Shown: positions 42,968-52,045, counted from the first letter of the stretch. The stretch: DNA of 64,000 bases from Nitrobacter winogradskyi Nb-255 (GCF_000012725.1 NC_007406.1:3066001-3130000), one strand, 5' to 3'. A program made the numbers and translations. The notes: generated from the sequence alone by a model not told the origin.

Positions 42968-43156
42968 CTATTCTCCTTTTTGATCTTCTCCCGTTTCGAT
43001 ATCATTCTTTTTGGTGGAAGGCGCGCCTCCGTTCTGGAAAGCCACGACTCCGCTCTGATTGCGCCAGACCCCCGCCGAAAAGTCGTACGTCGCATCCGTT
43101 GGCTGGCCGTTTCCGCTGGCTTGGTATTTTTTGGCTTTGCGCTGCAAAATATGCAT
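42968..43156 (-). CDS. Candidate precursor peptide of the ATP-grasp enzyme
   Basis: This 62-codon frame from ATG 43156, with GGGGGT six bases upstream, ends two bases before the ATP-grasp start. The leader-like part is MHILQRKAKKYQASGNGQPT; the core-like tail is APSTKKNDIETGEDQKGE, rich in Thr, Lys, Asp and Glu, the residues joined by graspetide ligases. Size, order and tail chemistry fit ATP-grasp-modified RiPP precursors. I see no exact family repeat, so this is a reasoned candidate. Confidence 0.5.
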   Translation of the reverse strand: MHILQRKAKKYQASGNGQPTDATYDFSAGVWRNQSGVVAFQNGGAPSTKKNDIETGEDQKGE

Positions 43157-43281
43157 GACGACCCCCGAAATATATTGTCCCCCGTCTTCCTCTAAACGAT
43201 ATCTGAAATCAGTGGGGGCACAAGCTATAGAACGTGACCGGTGTTGGACGGCGACCGGAAGAGCCAACACGTATCCTCAAC

Positions 43282-43506
43282 ATGCAGCAGTCCAGTAACG
43301 TGCGCGCCAGGAGCGAGCAAGCCTTCCGCGACAGCATCGTCATGTCACCAGAACACGCCGCGTCGTTCAAAGACGCTCATCGCTATCGTCTCGCCAGCGA
43401 AGCTCCCGCGTCATTCGCACGTCTGCGCATGCACGAATATCTGCGGGCACCTCGGAAATGGTTGGCGTCGATTAACGGACGGGTGCGCAAACGGGAAAAC
43501 GAATGA
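43282..43506 (+). CDS. Small hypothetical protein
   Basis: A 74-codon frame from ATG 43282 (MQQSSNVRARSEQAFRDSIV, ending NGRVRKRENE) lies between the divergent precursor gene and IS3 copy C. There is no clear ribosome-binding site and no family is recognised. It may be the remains of a larger gene. Confidence 0.25.
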   Translation: MQQSSNVRARSEQAFRDSIVMSPEHAASFKDAHRYRLASEAPASFARLRMHEYLRAPRKWLASINGRVRKRENE

Positions 43507-43683
43507 GTGCAACATCGAGAGAACGGATCGTAAAAAATCGTAGAACGTTCGTGCACAGAAACTGCACACGACCCCCTTCTAACTATTTGATTTCGCGAAA
43601 CTCTCCATCTGTCCGTCGTCAGATAATTTGAGACTGATCAGACATTTCTAGAAGAGAGGCTCTGGTTCATCTGTGGTTAGAGT

Positions 43684-44664
43684 TTAAGCGGCCTGCAGCT
43701 GATGCTGCAAGCGACGGTTTGCGATGGTGTCGCGCTTGATGCGGTGTCGTTCGGCGAGGATTGTCTCAGCCCTGCCGAAGTAGACGTCGGCAGGTGTAAC
43801 GTTGCCGATGCTCTCGTGGTAGCGGTCATGATTATAGTGTTCGACGAACGCGGCGACCTGACGTTTGAGGTCGTCCGGTAAATAGTAGTTCTCAAGCAGG
43901 ATGCGGTTCTTCAACGTTTGATGCCAACGCTCGATCTTGCCCTGAGTCTGAGGATGATACGGCGCTCCGCGCACATGCTGCATGTCCTTGGCCCTGAGCC
44001 ACGTGGCCAGATCATCCGCGACGTAACTCGAACCATTGTCGCTGAGAAGCCGGGGCCGCTGCCTGACGCTGACGTGATCCAGACCAGAGGCGGCCAGTGC
44101 CTGATCGAGCGTAGCCGTGACGTCGGAGGCACACATCGTGGGACCTAACCTCCAGGCGACGATGTAGCGCGAGAAGTCGTCGAGCACCGTCGATAGATAG
44201 TACCAGCCCCAGCCGGTGATCTTCAGGTAGGTGAAGTCGGTCTGCCAGAGCTGGTTGGCGGCGGTGGTCTTGTCCTTGAACTCGTTCGCCGCCTTGATCA
44301 CTACATAGGCCGGACTGGTGATGAGGTCGTGCGCCTTCAGCAGCCGATAGACCGAAGCCTCCGAGACAAAGTACTTTCTCTCGTCGGTAAACCGCACGGC
44401 GAGCTCTCGCGGCGATAGTTCCGGAAGCTCCAATGCCAGGTCGATGATCTGGCCGCGGACGTCATCCGGGATACGATTCCAGACCCGATCCGGTCGAGAG
44501 CGGTGATCTGCCAGGGCCTCAATGCCGCCCGCGCGGTAGCGATCGTACCATCTATAAAACGTGGCGCGGGGGATGCCGAGCTTGTCCAGCGTGCGTTTGG
44601 CCGGCAAATGCGACTGCTCCACCAACGCGATGATCTCGGCTTTCTCGGACGCAGGATACCTCAT
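43684..44664 (-). CDS. IS3 OrfB transposase (copy C)
   Basis: A 326-residue rve transposase, identical in sequence to copy A OrfB, with DDE residues in WQTDFTYLK, LLSDNGSSY and GKIERWHQT. It is complete and probably active. Confidence 0.9.
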   Translation of the reverse strand: MRYPASEKAEIIALVEQSHLPAKRTLDKLGIPRATFYRWYDRYRAGGIEALADHRSRPDRVWNRIPDDVRGQIIDLALELPELSPRELAVRFTDERKYFVSEASVYRLLKAHDLITSPAYVVIKAANEFKDKTTAANQLWQTDFTYLKITGWGWYYLSTVLDDFSRYIVAWRLGPTMCASDVTATLDQALAASGLDHVSVRQRPRLLSDNGSSYVADDLATWLRAKDMQHVRGAPYHPQTQGKIERWHQTLKNRILLENYYLPDDLKRQVAAFVEHYNHDRYHESIGNVTPADVYFGRAETILAERHRIKRDTIANRRLQHQLQAA

Positions 44665-45035
44665 GCCTCGTTCTCCCCATCCCCGTTCATGCTTTTTTTT
44701 AGCAGACGGTTCTCCAGGGTGAGATCGGCGACGACTTCCTTCAACGCCGAGGCTTCCCGACGAAGATCTTTCACCTCGCCAGAGGTTGCGGCACGTGCCG
44801 TGTCGCCCGCCAACCGGCGCTTGCCGGCTTCCAGGAACTCCTTGGACCAACCGTAATACATCGAGGCGGCGATGCCTTCGCGGCGGCAAAGCTCGGAGAT
44901 GTTCTCCTCGCCGCGCAGTCCTTCCAGCACGATACGGATCTTCTCCTCCGCCGAATAATGCCGGCGCGTCTGCCGTCGGATGTCCTTCAGCACCTGTTCT
45001 GCCGGCGCTTTGCCTGGTCCGGATTTCTGTCTCAT
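44661..45035 (-). CDS. IS3 OrfA (copy C)
   Basis: A 124-residue helix-turn-helix OrfA (start MRQKSGPGKAPAEQVLKDIR). It is the same as copy A apart from the second residue, and overlaps orfB by ATGA. Confidence 0.88.
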   Translation of the reverse strand: MRQKSGPGKAPAEQVLKDIRRQTRRHYSAEEKIRIVLEGLRGEENISELCRREGIAASMYYGWSKEFLEAGKRRLAGDTARAATSGEVKDLRREASALKEVVADLTLENRLLKKSMNGDGENEA

Positions 45036-45298
45036 CTGCGCTCCAAATTGGCTGCGATGATCCAGAAATCCTCCCTTCCCGAAAACTCCTAAACTGTCTC
45101 AAGAGCCCTGACGGCGGACACTCTCCATCCAATCCATCATCGGCGCAACGGAGAAAAGCCGAGACAAGCCTGTCTGATCAGGTCCCGGTAAATCCAATGC
45201 GTCCCAACCGCGGCGCGACTTTACTCAAACCTCGCTCCAGATCACGTGAGCAATCGCTGTGACCGGTCCACAGCGCCACAGCCGCGAATGCCGTCAAG

Positions 45299-47764
45299 CT
45301 ACCAGCGATAACTCACCCTGCCGAGCACGGTGCGCACGCGCCCGACGTTGCATTGAACAAGGCTGAAGCACCCCACGACATACTGATTGTCGAACAGGTT
45401 GCTGACGTTGAGGGAGAAACGCCAGTTGTCGATGTCGTAGCGGGCCATCGCGTCCACCACCGTATAGGCGGGCGCCTCAAACGTGTTCAAAAAGTCTCCC
45501 GCGCTGGCCGAGACATAGCGTATGCCGCCGCCGAAGCCGAGCCCGTTCAGTGCGCCCTCGCGGATGGTGTAGTCGGCCCAGAGCGATGCAAGATGCGGTG
45601 GCGTCGTCACCGGCCGCTTGCCAAGGTTGGCGTCGTTGCTCTGGGTCACCCGCGCATCGTTGTAGGCATAGGCGGCGGTCAGGTTGAGATTGCTGGTCAG
45701 GCTGGCGACCGCCTCGAACTCGAAGCCGCGAGATGTGACCTCGCCGATCTGGATTGAGAACCCCGGATTTGCCAAATCCGCCGTCGTGACATTCTGGCGC
45801 TGCAAGTCGTAAACCGCGGCGGTGATCCGCAAGTTCATGTCCCTGGGCTGGTACTTGATGCCCGCCTCATACTGCACGCCGGTCTCCGGCCGGAGCGGCG
45901 ACCCGTCGAATGTCCTGCCGGAAAGGGGCGTAAAGGATTCGGCATAGCTGACATAGGGAACGACGCCGCTGTCGAACTCGTAGCCAAGCCCGGCCCGCTT
46001 GGTGAAAGCCCGATTGTTCTGATCGGTGACCGAGCCGCCAATGATATCCACTATGCTGGTGTCCGCCCAGTCGTGGCGTCCGCCGAGAGTCAAAATCCAT
46101 TGGTCGAGCTTGATCTGATCCTGAACATAGACGCCGATGAAGTTTTCGGGTTGCCTCTCTGCATATTGATCAGTAGTCGACCAAACAACAGGCGAACCAT
46201 AAACCGGCGCGAAAACATCGATCGGACCGACGGTCCCATAATTACCTAGGACAGCGGTTTTACCCCGCCGATGGTCCACGCCGAACAGCACGGTATGTTG
46301 CAGGGGGCCGGTCATTGCTTTCAGCTCGGCATGATTGTCGATCGCAAACGTATCCCTCGTAACATGTCGGCTTTCCGCCCGGCGATTCACCGTGCGCAGA
46401 TCTGCGCCTACAGACGTCGGATTGACGTCACGACGCTCCCAACTCTCTCGTGAATATTGAACGTTCTGCCTGAAGGTCAGGCTATCGGTGACGTGGTGTT
46501 GCAGATTGTATCCCGCGACAGTCATCTCCGTTCTGTTATAAGTGTCAGGCTCACCGATGAACCGCGTAACCGGGATCCGCCCGTTCGGATTCGGCAGCAC
46601 CGTCCCCCGCGCGGGAAGGCCGAAGTTCCATCTGCCCTGGTTTCTCTGATGCAGGCTGTACGCCGTGATTTCCGTCTCGGCGGTCGGACGCCAGGTCAAC
46701 GCGCCGGAGAGAAACGCGCGCTTGTCGTTCGAGAAATCGATGCCGTTGCCGCCCTCGCGCAGCAGGCCGGTGAAGCGATAGAGCAGCTTTCCGTCCTCCG
46801 TTACCGGCCCGCCAAAGTCAAAAGCGCCACTCCTCTGTTCGAAGCTGCCACCCTGAAGCTGAAATTCATGAATGGGTTTCTCGGAGGGGCGCTTGGTGAC
46901 GAGAGCAATCACGCCGCTGGGCTGACCCTGACCGTAAAGGACCGATGCAGGCCCGCGCATCACCTCGATACGCTCCAGCCCGTAAGGCTCGATATCGGAC
47001 CAGTTCGTGGCGCCACGTAGCCCGTTCAGATAGATCGCCCCGTTAAATCCATCGGCACTGAAGCCTCGCACCTGGAACCTGGGTGCGAATTGCTGCTGGC
47101 CGGTACGCTCAGCCAGAACACCCGGCGTATACTGCAGCGTCTCGTTCAGGGTCTGGTTTCTCCGGGTCTCGATCTGGTCGCGCGTCACCACCGAGATCGA
47201 CTGCGGCACTTCGAGGATCGGCGTGTCGGTCTTGGTGGCGGTGGCGCTACGGCTGGCGACAAAGCCGTTCACCGGACCCCATGCGGTCTCGCCCTGAATA
47301 TCGATCGTATCGAGCGCGATCGCCCCGGCTGGCGCCGCACCGCCGGCTGCGGCGCTATTTGGCCCGACAAGAGTAGCCGTGTTGGCCCCGGTCAAACTGA
47401 CATTGATTCCGGTGCCGGCAAGCAACATTCGGAGCGCCTGCGCGGGCGGCATGGCGCCGTTCACAGCAGTCGAGCGATGGCCATCAGTGAGGCGGGTGGA
47501 ATAGCCGACCTGCCAGCCGCTTGCGCGAATGAAGGCATCGAGCGCCGCGGGCAACGGCTGAGCGGGAATCGAGAACTGAACGGCCCGGCTCTGCGCCGAG
47601 GCCGGGGCCGGGGCCGGTTGTTGCGCCAATGACGGAGACGACAAGCCAACGCCTGCGCAGCACAAAATCGTCGACGCCAGCAGCCACGAGGTTATGCGGC
47701 GGAGACTTCCAGCCGTAAAGGGAGTCCCCTGCTTGTTCTTTACCGCCTCCAGTCGAAATGCCAT
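45299..47764 (-). CDS. fecA: FecA-type TonB-dependent siderophore receptor
   Basis: This 821-residue outer-membrane receptor has a signal sequence (ITSWLLASTILCCAGVGLSS). An STN signalling domain follows at about 60-115 (FSIPAQPLPAALDAFIRASG, ALRMLLAGTGINVSLTGANT), then the plug (ILEVPQSISVVTRDQIETRR, FQVRGFSADGFNGAIYLNGL) and a 22-strand barrel ending VLGRVSYRW with the terminal aromatic. The layout resembles ferrichrome/hydroxamate-type receptors; the ligand is not certain. The STN domain fits with FecR and FecI encoded just upstream on the same strand, giving surface-signalling control of iron uptake. Confidence 0.92.
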   Translation of the reverse strand: MAFRLEAVKNKQGTPFTAGSLRRITSWLLASTILCCAGVGLSSPSLAQQPAPAPASAQSRAVQFSIPAQPLPAALDAFIRASGWQVGYSTRLTDGHRSTAVNGAMPPAQALRMLLAGTGINVSLTGANTATLVGPNSAAAGGAAPAGAIALDTIDIQGETAWGPVNGFVASRSATATKTDTPILEVPQSISVVTRDQIETRRNQTLNETLQYTPGVLAERTGQQQFAPRFQVRGFSADGFNGAIYLNGLRGATNWSDIEPYGLERIEVMRGPASVLYGQGQPSGVIALVTKRPSEKPIHEFQLQGGSFEQRSGAFDFGGPVTEDGKLLYRFTGLLREGGNGIDFSNDKRAFLSGALTWRPTAETEITAYSLHQRNQGRWNFGLPARGTVLPNPNGRIPVTRFIGEPDTYNRTEMTVAGYNLQHHVTDSLTFRQNVQYSRESWERRDVNPTSVGADLRTVNRRAESRHVTRDTFAIDNHAELKAMTGPLQHTVLFGVDHRRGKTAVLGNYGTVGPIDVFAPVYGSPVVWSTTDQYAERQPENFIGVYVQDQIKLDQWILTLGGRHDWADTSIVDIIGGSVTDQNNRAFTKRAGLGYEFDSGVVPYVSYAESFTPLSGRTFDGSPLRPETGVQYEAGIKYQPRDMNLRITAAVYDLQRQNVTTADLANPGFSIQIGEVTSRGFEFEAVASLTSNLNLTAAYAYNDARVTQSNDANLGKRPVTTPPHLASLWADYTIREGALNGLGFGGGIRYVSASAGDFLNTFEAPAYTVVDAMARYDIDNWRFSLNVSNLFDNQYVVGCFSLVQCNVGRVRTVLGRVSYRW

Positions 47765-47837
47765 CTGCGAAGCCCCGTTTAGTCCCAGAGTCTTTCACCG
47801 CTTCATGGAAACGGTGAAAAACTCTGTCCTTATGTTT

Positions 47838-47885
47838 TGACGCGTTTTCTTCACGCGAACCGGTGTCCGCTTCGCTCGAAAACGC
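47838..47885 (+). repeat. Composite extragenic repeat, part 2
   Basis: GACGCGTTTTCTTCACGCGA followed by ACCGGTGTCCGCTTCGCTCG recurs at 49205-49225 (inverted) and 63929-63960. It lies between fecA and fecR. Confidence 0.65.
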
Positions 47886-47976
47886 TGGGGTCCACGCGTC
47901 CGCTGAATGCGAACGTCGCGCCCTATCACTGAGGACTGAGAAGGACCGCCAATCTCACAAAAAAAGTTTGCGCGGG

Positions 47977-48981
47977 TCAGCGCAGCACGACGATTCCGCC
48001 TGGAAGCACCGTCACGGTCGCACCGGCGGCTTCCGCCAGCGACTGGATCACCAGAAGCGGTTGATCCAGTTTGTAGTTCCCGCTCACCGAGACCTGCTCG
48101 ATCGCGCTGGTCGCGACGAAGATTCTTCCGGGATAATAGCGGCGCAGATCGTTCAGAACTTCTCCAAAAGGCCGGTCATCGAAACGAATGCGGCCTTCCA
48201 GCCACGCGAGCGAACGCTCCGCATCGATTTTCCGGACTGGCGAGATCGATGTCGCCGTCACGCTGACCGTCTCACCCGGCGACAGTGAGGCGTGCTCGCG
48301 CGGATGCGCGCGGTTCGCGACCTCCACGACGCCGCGGCTGAGAACCACGTTGTCTTCGCTATCATCCAGTTTCACCGAGAACGCCGTGCCCTTGACTTCG
48401 ACATCTCCGAAATGACCGGCGACCCGGAACGGAATCGGCAATCCGGAGCGCACGTCGAAATAAGCCTCTCCCTTCAGCACCCTGACGTCGCGCTGTCCGT
48501 TCGCGAAGTCGAGGGCAACCGCGCTCCCGGTATTCAATGTCAGGCGCGATCCGTCAGGCAGCGTCACCAACCGCTGTTCACCCGCGGCGGTGACGTAGTC
48601 GGCCTGCAGCCGCAGCGACAGGTCGGGCCCTTTCGCCAGTGCAAACGCGACGATCACGGCCGATGCGACGGCGGCCGCCTTCTTGGCGAGCGAGCGCCGC
48701 CGCGTTTTCTGCCGTGGAGCAGCAACCCCCGTGGCGTCGGCGACATTTTTGGTGGCCTGCAAGAATTCCGCCGCGCCCCAGACTTCCGTGACCTTCTCGA
48801 ACGCCGCCGCCCGACGCGGATCGCCATCGAGCCAGGCCCTGAAAGCGCGGCTGGTCGCGGGATCGCCGCTCTGCCCTTGCAGGCGCACGAACCAGTCGAG
48901 CGCCTCGGCGGTGAACGGATCGTCCGCGCCGGGCTTTGAAGAACCGCCTGCTTCAGGATCGGCAGGGTTGTCCTGTGTCAC
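47977..48981 (-). CDS. fecR: FecR anti-sigma / signal transducer
   Basis: This 334-residue protein has an N-terminal cytoplasmic domain (FTAEALDWFVRLQGQSGDPA, with the invariant aromatic pair region), one transmembrane helix (AAAVASAVIVAFALAKG), and the periplasmic FecR domain (EQRLVTLPDGSRLTLNTGSA, VLKGEAYFDVRSG, TAFSVKLDD). The C-terminal STN-like domain holds FDDRPFGEVLNDLRRYYPGR. It receives the signal from FecA and controls FecI. It lies between fecI and fecA on the minus strand; repeats separate the three. Confidence 0.92.
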   Translation of the reverse strand: MTQDNPADPEAGGSSKPGADDPFTAEALDWFVRLQGQSGDPATSRAFRAWLDGDPRRAAAFEKVTEVWGAAEFLQATKNVADATGVAAPRQKTRRRSLAKKAAAVASAVIVAFALAKGPDLSLRLQADYVTAAGEQRLVTLPDGSRLTLNTGSAVALDFANGQRDVRVLKGEAYFDVRSGLPIPFRVAGHFGDVEVKGTAFSVKLDDSEDNVVLSRGVVEVANRAHPREHASLSPGETVSVTATSISPVRKIDAERSLAWLEGRIRFDDRPFGEVLNDLRRYYPGRIFVATSAIEQVSVSGNYKLDQPLLVIQSLAEAAGATVTVLPGGIVVLR

Positions 48982-49140
48982 TCAAATCGCCCGCGTTGCT
49001 GCCTGGAGGTCTCATCAGACGTGGAGGTCTCATAAGATATGACTCCATGCACGATCCGATCTCACAAAAAAAGAGCGGGACGGAATCCAGAAACGGAATC
49101 CAGAAAAAGTCCCCGTCAGGACGGGCGCGGGAGAGGCAGG

Positions 49141-49270
49141 TCTTGGCTGTAGCGTTTTCAAGCGAAGCATGTCCTCGGGCCTGACCCGAGGACGGATGAC
49201 CTGTTCGCGTGAAGAAAACGCGTCAGATCAAAAACATGGAGCCCGCTTCTGATTGGATCAGAAGCGAAAA
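49141..49270 (-). repeat. Composite extragenic repeat, full copy
   Basis: Read on the minus strand: CGCTTCTGATCCAATCAGAA, then GACGCGTTTTCTTCACGCGA, then GTCCTCGGGTCAGGCCCGAG and GACATGCTTCGCTTGAAAAC. It contains the inverted pair CCTCGGG/CCCGAGG. Partial copies lie at 47838, 52057 and 63893. Confidence 0.7.
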
Positions 49271-49271
49271 T

Positions 49272-49790
49272 CTAGCCGCGCTTTGGCCGCTCCATGGCGG
49301 TCATGCAATGTCCCATCGCCAGCCGCACGTCATTATAGACCGTATTCGGAGAGACGCCGAGGTGCTGGGCAATGGCGGGATAGGACCAGCCCTCGATCCG
49401 CCTCAGGAGAAGCACCTTTCTCGGCCTTTCGGGAAGCCCGATCAGCGCCTGCTCGAAGAGATGGAGCCGCTCCTTGTCGATCAGCGCCATCTCCGGGGAC
49501 GGCGCGTCGCAGGGAATATTGAGAACGGCCTTCTCATCGGTGATCGGACATTCGACCTGGGCGCGCCGCTGCTGAAGGCGCTCCTGGTCGACGGCGATAT
49601 TGCGCGCGGTCCGGAACAGATAGGCTTGCGGGTTCTCGATCAGGCTGCGCTGCGCCGACGCCAGCAGCCGAAGGAAGGTTTCCTGAGTCGCGTCCGCGGC
49701 ATCCGCCCGATTGCGGAAACGCCGCTGGAAAAACCGGCGAAGCCGGCCTTCCTCCGTCTGCTGCAACTCCTGAACCAACGTCCCGAGCAT
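49272..49790 (-). CDS. fecI: FecI-type ECF sigma factor
   Basis: This 172-residue ECF sigma factor starts at ATG 49790, with AGGAGA eight bases upstream. Region 2: FRNRADAADATQETFLRLLA, then NPQAYLFRTARNIAVDQERL. Region 4: LPERPRKVLLLRRIEGWSYP, then AIAQHLGVSPNTVYNDVRLA. It directs RNA polymerase to the receptor promoter when FecA and FecR signal ligand. Confidence 0.92.
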   Translation of the reverse strand: MLGTLVQELQQTEEGRLRRFFQRRFRNRADAADATQETFLRLLASAQRSLIENPQAYLFRTARNIAVDQERLQQRRAQVECPITDEKAVLNIPCDAPSPEMALIDKERLHLFEQALIGLPERPRKVLLLRRIEGWSYPAIAQHLGVSPNTVYNDVRLAMGHCMTAMERPKRG

Positions 49791-50135
49791 ATCGGGGTCT
49801 CCTGTTCAACATCACGGCGGGCGTCGTTCCAAATGCTAAGCCGCCCAAACGGAAAACCACCTACATGACCAACCGAACGACCCGGTCGCACGGTCCCGCC
49901 ACATGCCAGGATGAACCGGCCGCACCGAGTTTCTTAGCGTGACCGGATTTCCCTCACAAACACAATTATTTAGAATGAGTTTAAGAAGGTCGGCCAGAAA
50001 ATGAGGTTGAACCCACTCACCATCCATCACATTGAAATCTCGATCCATTACTGGGACTTCATCCGAAGCGGGGATGCCTCATGATCTATTCGGTCAGCGG
50101 ATGGGCATGCTTACAACTGGGATCAGTCACTGACC
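49791..50135. other. fecI upstream region, possible iron box
   Basis: No gene here. AATTATTTAGAATGAGTTTA (about 49963-49982) is AT-rich in a GC-rich genome and loosely resembles Irr/Fur-type boxes (TTTAGAA with a weak inverted partner). It sits in the right place to repress fecI under iron sufficiency, but the match is imperfect. Confidence 0.3.
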
Positions 50136-50732
50136 CTACTCGGCCGCTATGGACTTATGCAGGTCCGCGCAGGCGTCATCCGCGGCGCGATCGAGAATGA
50201 AGATGCTGTCCGCTGGTCCGAAAGCAACGTACTCGCCCGGTCCTTCCGTGACGCGCGCCTCCGTTCGCATGGTGATGTCGTCATCAATATAGATCTTCAG
50301 CTTGTTGTCGACAGGCTCGATCATGAAGATACCGCCTTCCGCATCGAGATTCTCACCGGTCATATGGCAGGCGATGCCATCGGCGTGTGCGTAGTTTGAA
50401 ACGATTGCGCGCCCGTCGGCGCGGTTTGCTTGTTGGTCAAACGCGCATTGTCCGATGGCCCGCCACGGCCGGGTGTCGTTGCGACGCATGATCTCCAGTC
50501 GGGCGAAAGTCAGGAGCGGCGTATCGACGCTGTCTGGATAGGTTTCACGCCGCAGCGCGAACCTCATGGACGTCGTCTTCTGATTCGGTTTCTTCGCCAG
50601 ATGAGCGGCATCGTAATGGCGGGTGAAGCAGGCCTGCGAGCCGGCTGCGTCATCAATAAGATCAGACGCCGCGTGAACGTCAGCGGCAGCAACCGAAATC
50701 GCGGTTAGAATTAAGAGCGTTTGTTTGTTCAT
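50136..50732 (-). CDS. Exported hypothetical protein
   Basis: This 198-residue protein starts at ATG 50732 with a signal peptide (MNKQTLLILTAISVAAADVH, cleavage after HAA). The mature part is polar with four or five Cys (QACFTRHYD, GQCAFDQQA, IACHMTGEN, DDACADL), which suggests periplasmic disulfides. A family is not recognised. It has no operon partner: the MarR gene lies about 110 bp upstream on the same strand. Confidence 0.65.
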   Translation of the reverse strand: MNKQTLLILTAISVAAADVHAASDLIDDAAGSQACFTRHYDAAHLAKKPNQKTTSMRFALRRETYPDSVDTPLLTFARLEIMRRNDTRPWRAIGQCAFDQQANRADGRAIVSNYAHADGIACHMTGENLDAEGGIFMIEPVDNKLKIYIDDDITMRTEARVTEGPGEYVAFGPADSIFILDRAADDACADLHKSIAAE

Positions 50733-50843
50733 CCTCGCCTGCATTTCCGTCTGCCCCGTTGAAATGACGGAGTATACCGAAGAGACGTTGGAGGAAGCAG
50801 CGGTTATTTCAACTGCACGCGCCTGGGCCGGAATGACTTTTGT

Positions 50844-51338
50844 TCAGCCCGCGACACCGCCGCGCTTGTCGGATCTCGACAGCACGTTGAGTTCGAGGCG
50901 CAGATGATCCGGGTCCGAGAGCTCCTTTTCGATTTCCGCATGAAGATGCCGCCAGATCGGCACTGCCTCAGCGAGAACGGCTCTACCCTCAGGCGTCAGC
51001 CGGAGCAATCGGGCACGACCGTCCTTTGGGTCAGCCTTCGTCTCGACAAGACGCCGGCGTTCCAGCGGCTTGAGATTAGCGGTCAGGGTCGTCCTGTCCA
51101 TGGCCAGCAGCGCCGCCACGCTGCCGAGGTTCGGTGGTTGCGGCCGGTTGAGCGACATGAGCAGGGAGAATTGCCCGTTGGTAAGGCCGACCGGCTTCAG
51201 TGCGTCGTCGAACCGGCGTGCGAGCGCGCGCGCCGCCCTCTGGGCGTGCAGACACAAGCAGGTGTCGCGCACCAGAATCGTGGTTTCGAAGGTAGGATCC
51301 GAGAATGTACGCATCAGGGAGCTTGACTCCGCGGCCAT
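50844..51338 (-). CDS. MarR-family transcriptional regulator
   Basis: This 164-residue winged-helix protein has the wing and recognition region GSVAALLAMDRTTLTANLKP, then LERRRLVETKADPKDGRARL and LRLTPEGRAVLAEAVPIWR. The CLCLHAQRAARAL segment near the N-terminus holds two Cys that could act in redox sensing. It is divergent from the VOC-fold gene at 51599, with a perfect 12-bp palindrome just before its start, so it probably regulates itself. Confidence 0.88.
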   Translation of the reverse strand: MAAESSSLMRTFSDPTFETTILVRDTCLCLHAQRAARALARRFDDALKPVGLTNGQFSLLMSLNRPQPPNLGSVAALLAMDRTTLTANLKPLERRRLVETKADPKDGRARLLRLTPEGRAVLAEAVPIWRHLHAEIEKELSDPDHLRLELNVLSRSDKRGGVAG

Positions 51339-51343
51339 ATTAC

Positions 51344-51355
51344 GTTGATATCAAC
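51344..51355. promoter_or_regulatory. Palindrome GTTGATATCAAC, probable MarR operator
   Basis: This perfect 12-bp palindrome lies six bases upstream of the MarR start codon at 51338. It matches the size and AT-rich centre of MarR-family operators. Binding is inferred from position. Confidence 0.55.
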
Positions 51356-51598
51356 TCATAGAGAAGATCGTCAATCAACTCCGGTGCCTCATCCCCATCG
51401 ACGGACACGGAAGGAAGCAGGGGTTGTTCCCAAGGCGATCGATCCTGATGAACTGTCGGCGGGCGGCGAACGTTGATGCCGCTCGACGATGACGACTTCA
51501 GCACGCGCCTCGCCTGGATCGCCGGGCGCTCGGGCATGTCCTGCCACCTCCATCCTTACTGATGCGAGTCAACACCCCTGTGGGATAAGGAGACGACC

Positions 51599-52045
51599 AT
51601 GAAGATCGTGACCAGCCTCAGCTTCCGGGGCCAGTGCCGCGAGGCATTCGAGTTTTACGCCAAGATCCTCGGCGGGACGATCAAGGCGGCCATTCCGTAT
51701 GCCGATGCGCCGCCGGACATGCCTATCACGGACGAGAAGTACAAGAGCTGGCTGATGCATTGCTGGCTCGATGCCGGTGACCAGTCGCTGATGGGCGCCG
51801 ACATGGATGTCGGATGGGCTTCCAACATCGACAAGCCCAAGAACGGCTTCGACGTCACCCTGCACACCCAGGACATGACCGAGGCGCGCCGCTGGTTCGA
51901 TCAACTGTCGGAGGGCGGAAAAGCGGGCATGCCGTTCTCGGAAACCTTCTGGTCGCCCGGCTTCGGCACGTTGATCGACAAGTTCGGCATCCCCTGGATG
52001 ATCAACGTCATCCCATCCGCTGACTGGAAGCCGCCGCAGGGTTGA
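51599..52045 (+). CDS. VOC/PhnB-like glyoxalase-fold protein
   Basis: This 148-residue protein starts at ATG 51599, after AAGGAGA. MKIVTSLSFRGQCREAFEFY and AKILGG, then DQSLMGADM, DVTLHTQDMTEARRWFDQLS and PFSETFWSPGFGTLIDKFGI are the PhnB/DUF1428-like pattern. The catalytic role is unknown; relatives include demethylmenaquinone-methyltransferase-like and antibiotic-resistance folds. It may be a target of the divergent MarR. Confidence 0.85.
   Translation: MKIVTSLSFRGQCREAFEFYAKILGGTIKAAIPYADAPPDMPITDEKYKSWLMHCWLDAGDQSLMGADMDVGWASNIDKPKNGFDVTLHTQDMTEARRWFDQLSEGGKAGMPFSETFWSPGFGTLIDKFGIPWMINVIPSADWKPPQG

Larger units (their letters stand above)
43610..45120 (-). mobile_element. IS3-family insertion sequence, copy C
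   Basis: It is bounded by TGTCCGTCGTCAG at the left and TGTCCGCCGTCAG reading in from the right, 1511 bp. CTCTCCATC occurs directly at both outer borders (43601-43609 and 45121-45129), a 9-bp direct repeat. Its proteins match copy A. Confidence 0.9.

Noticed and set aside
34815-43609. Composite transposon formed by IS3 copies B and C
   Set aside because: Copy C is bordered by its own direct repeat, so it inserted independently; the outer flanks of B and C do not match.
51340-51537. A 65-codon minus-strand ORF upstream of the MarR gene
   Set aside because: It has no ribosome-binding site, is low complexity, and overlaps the probable MarR operator.
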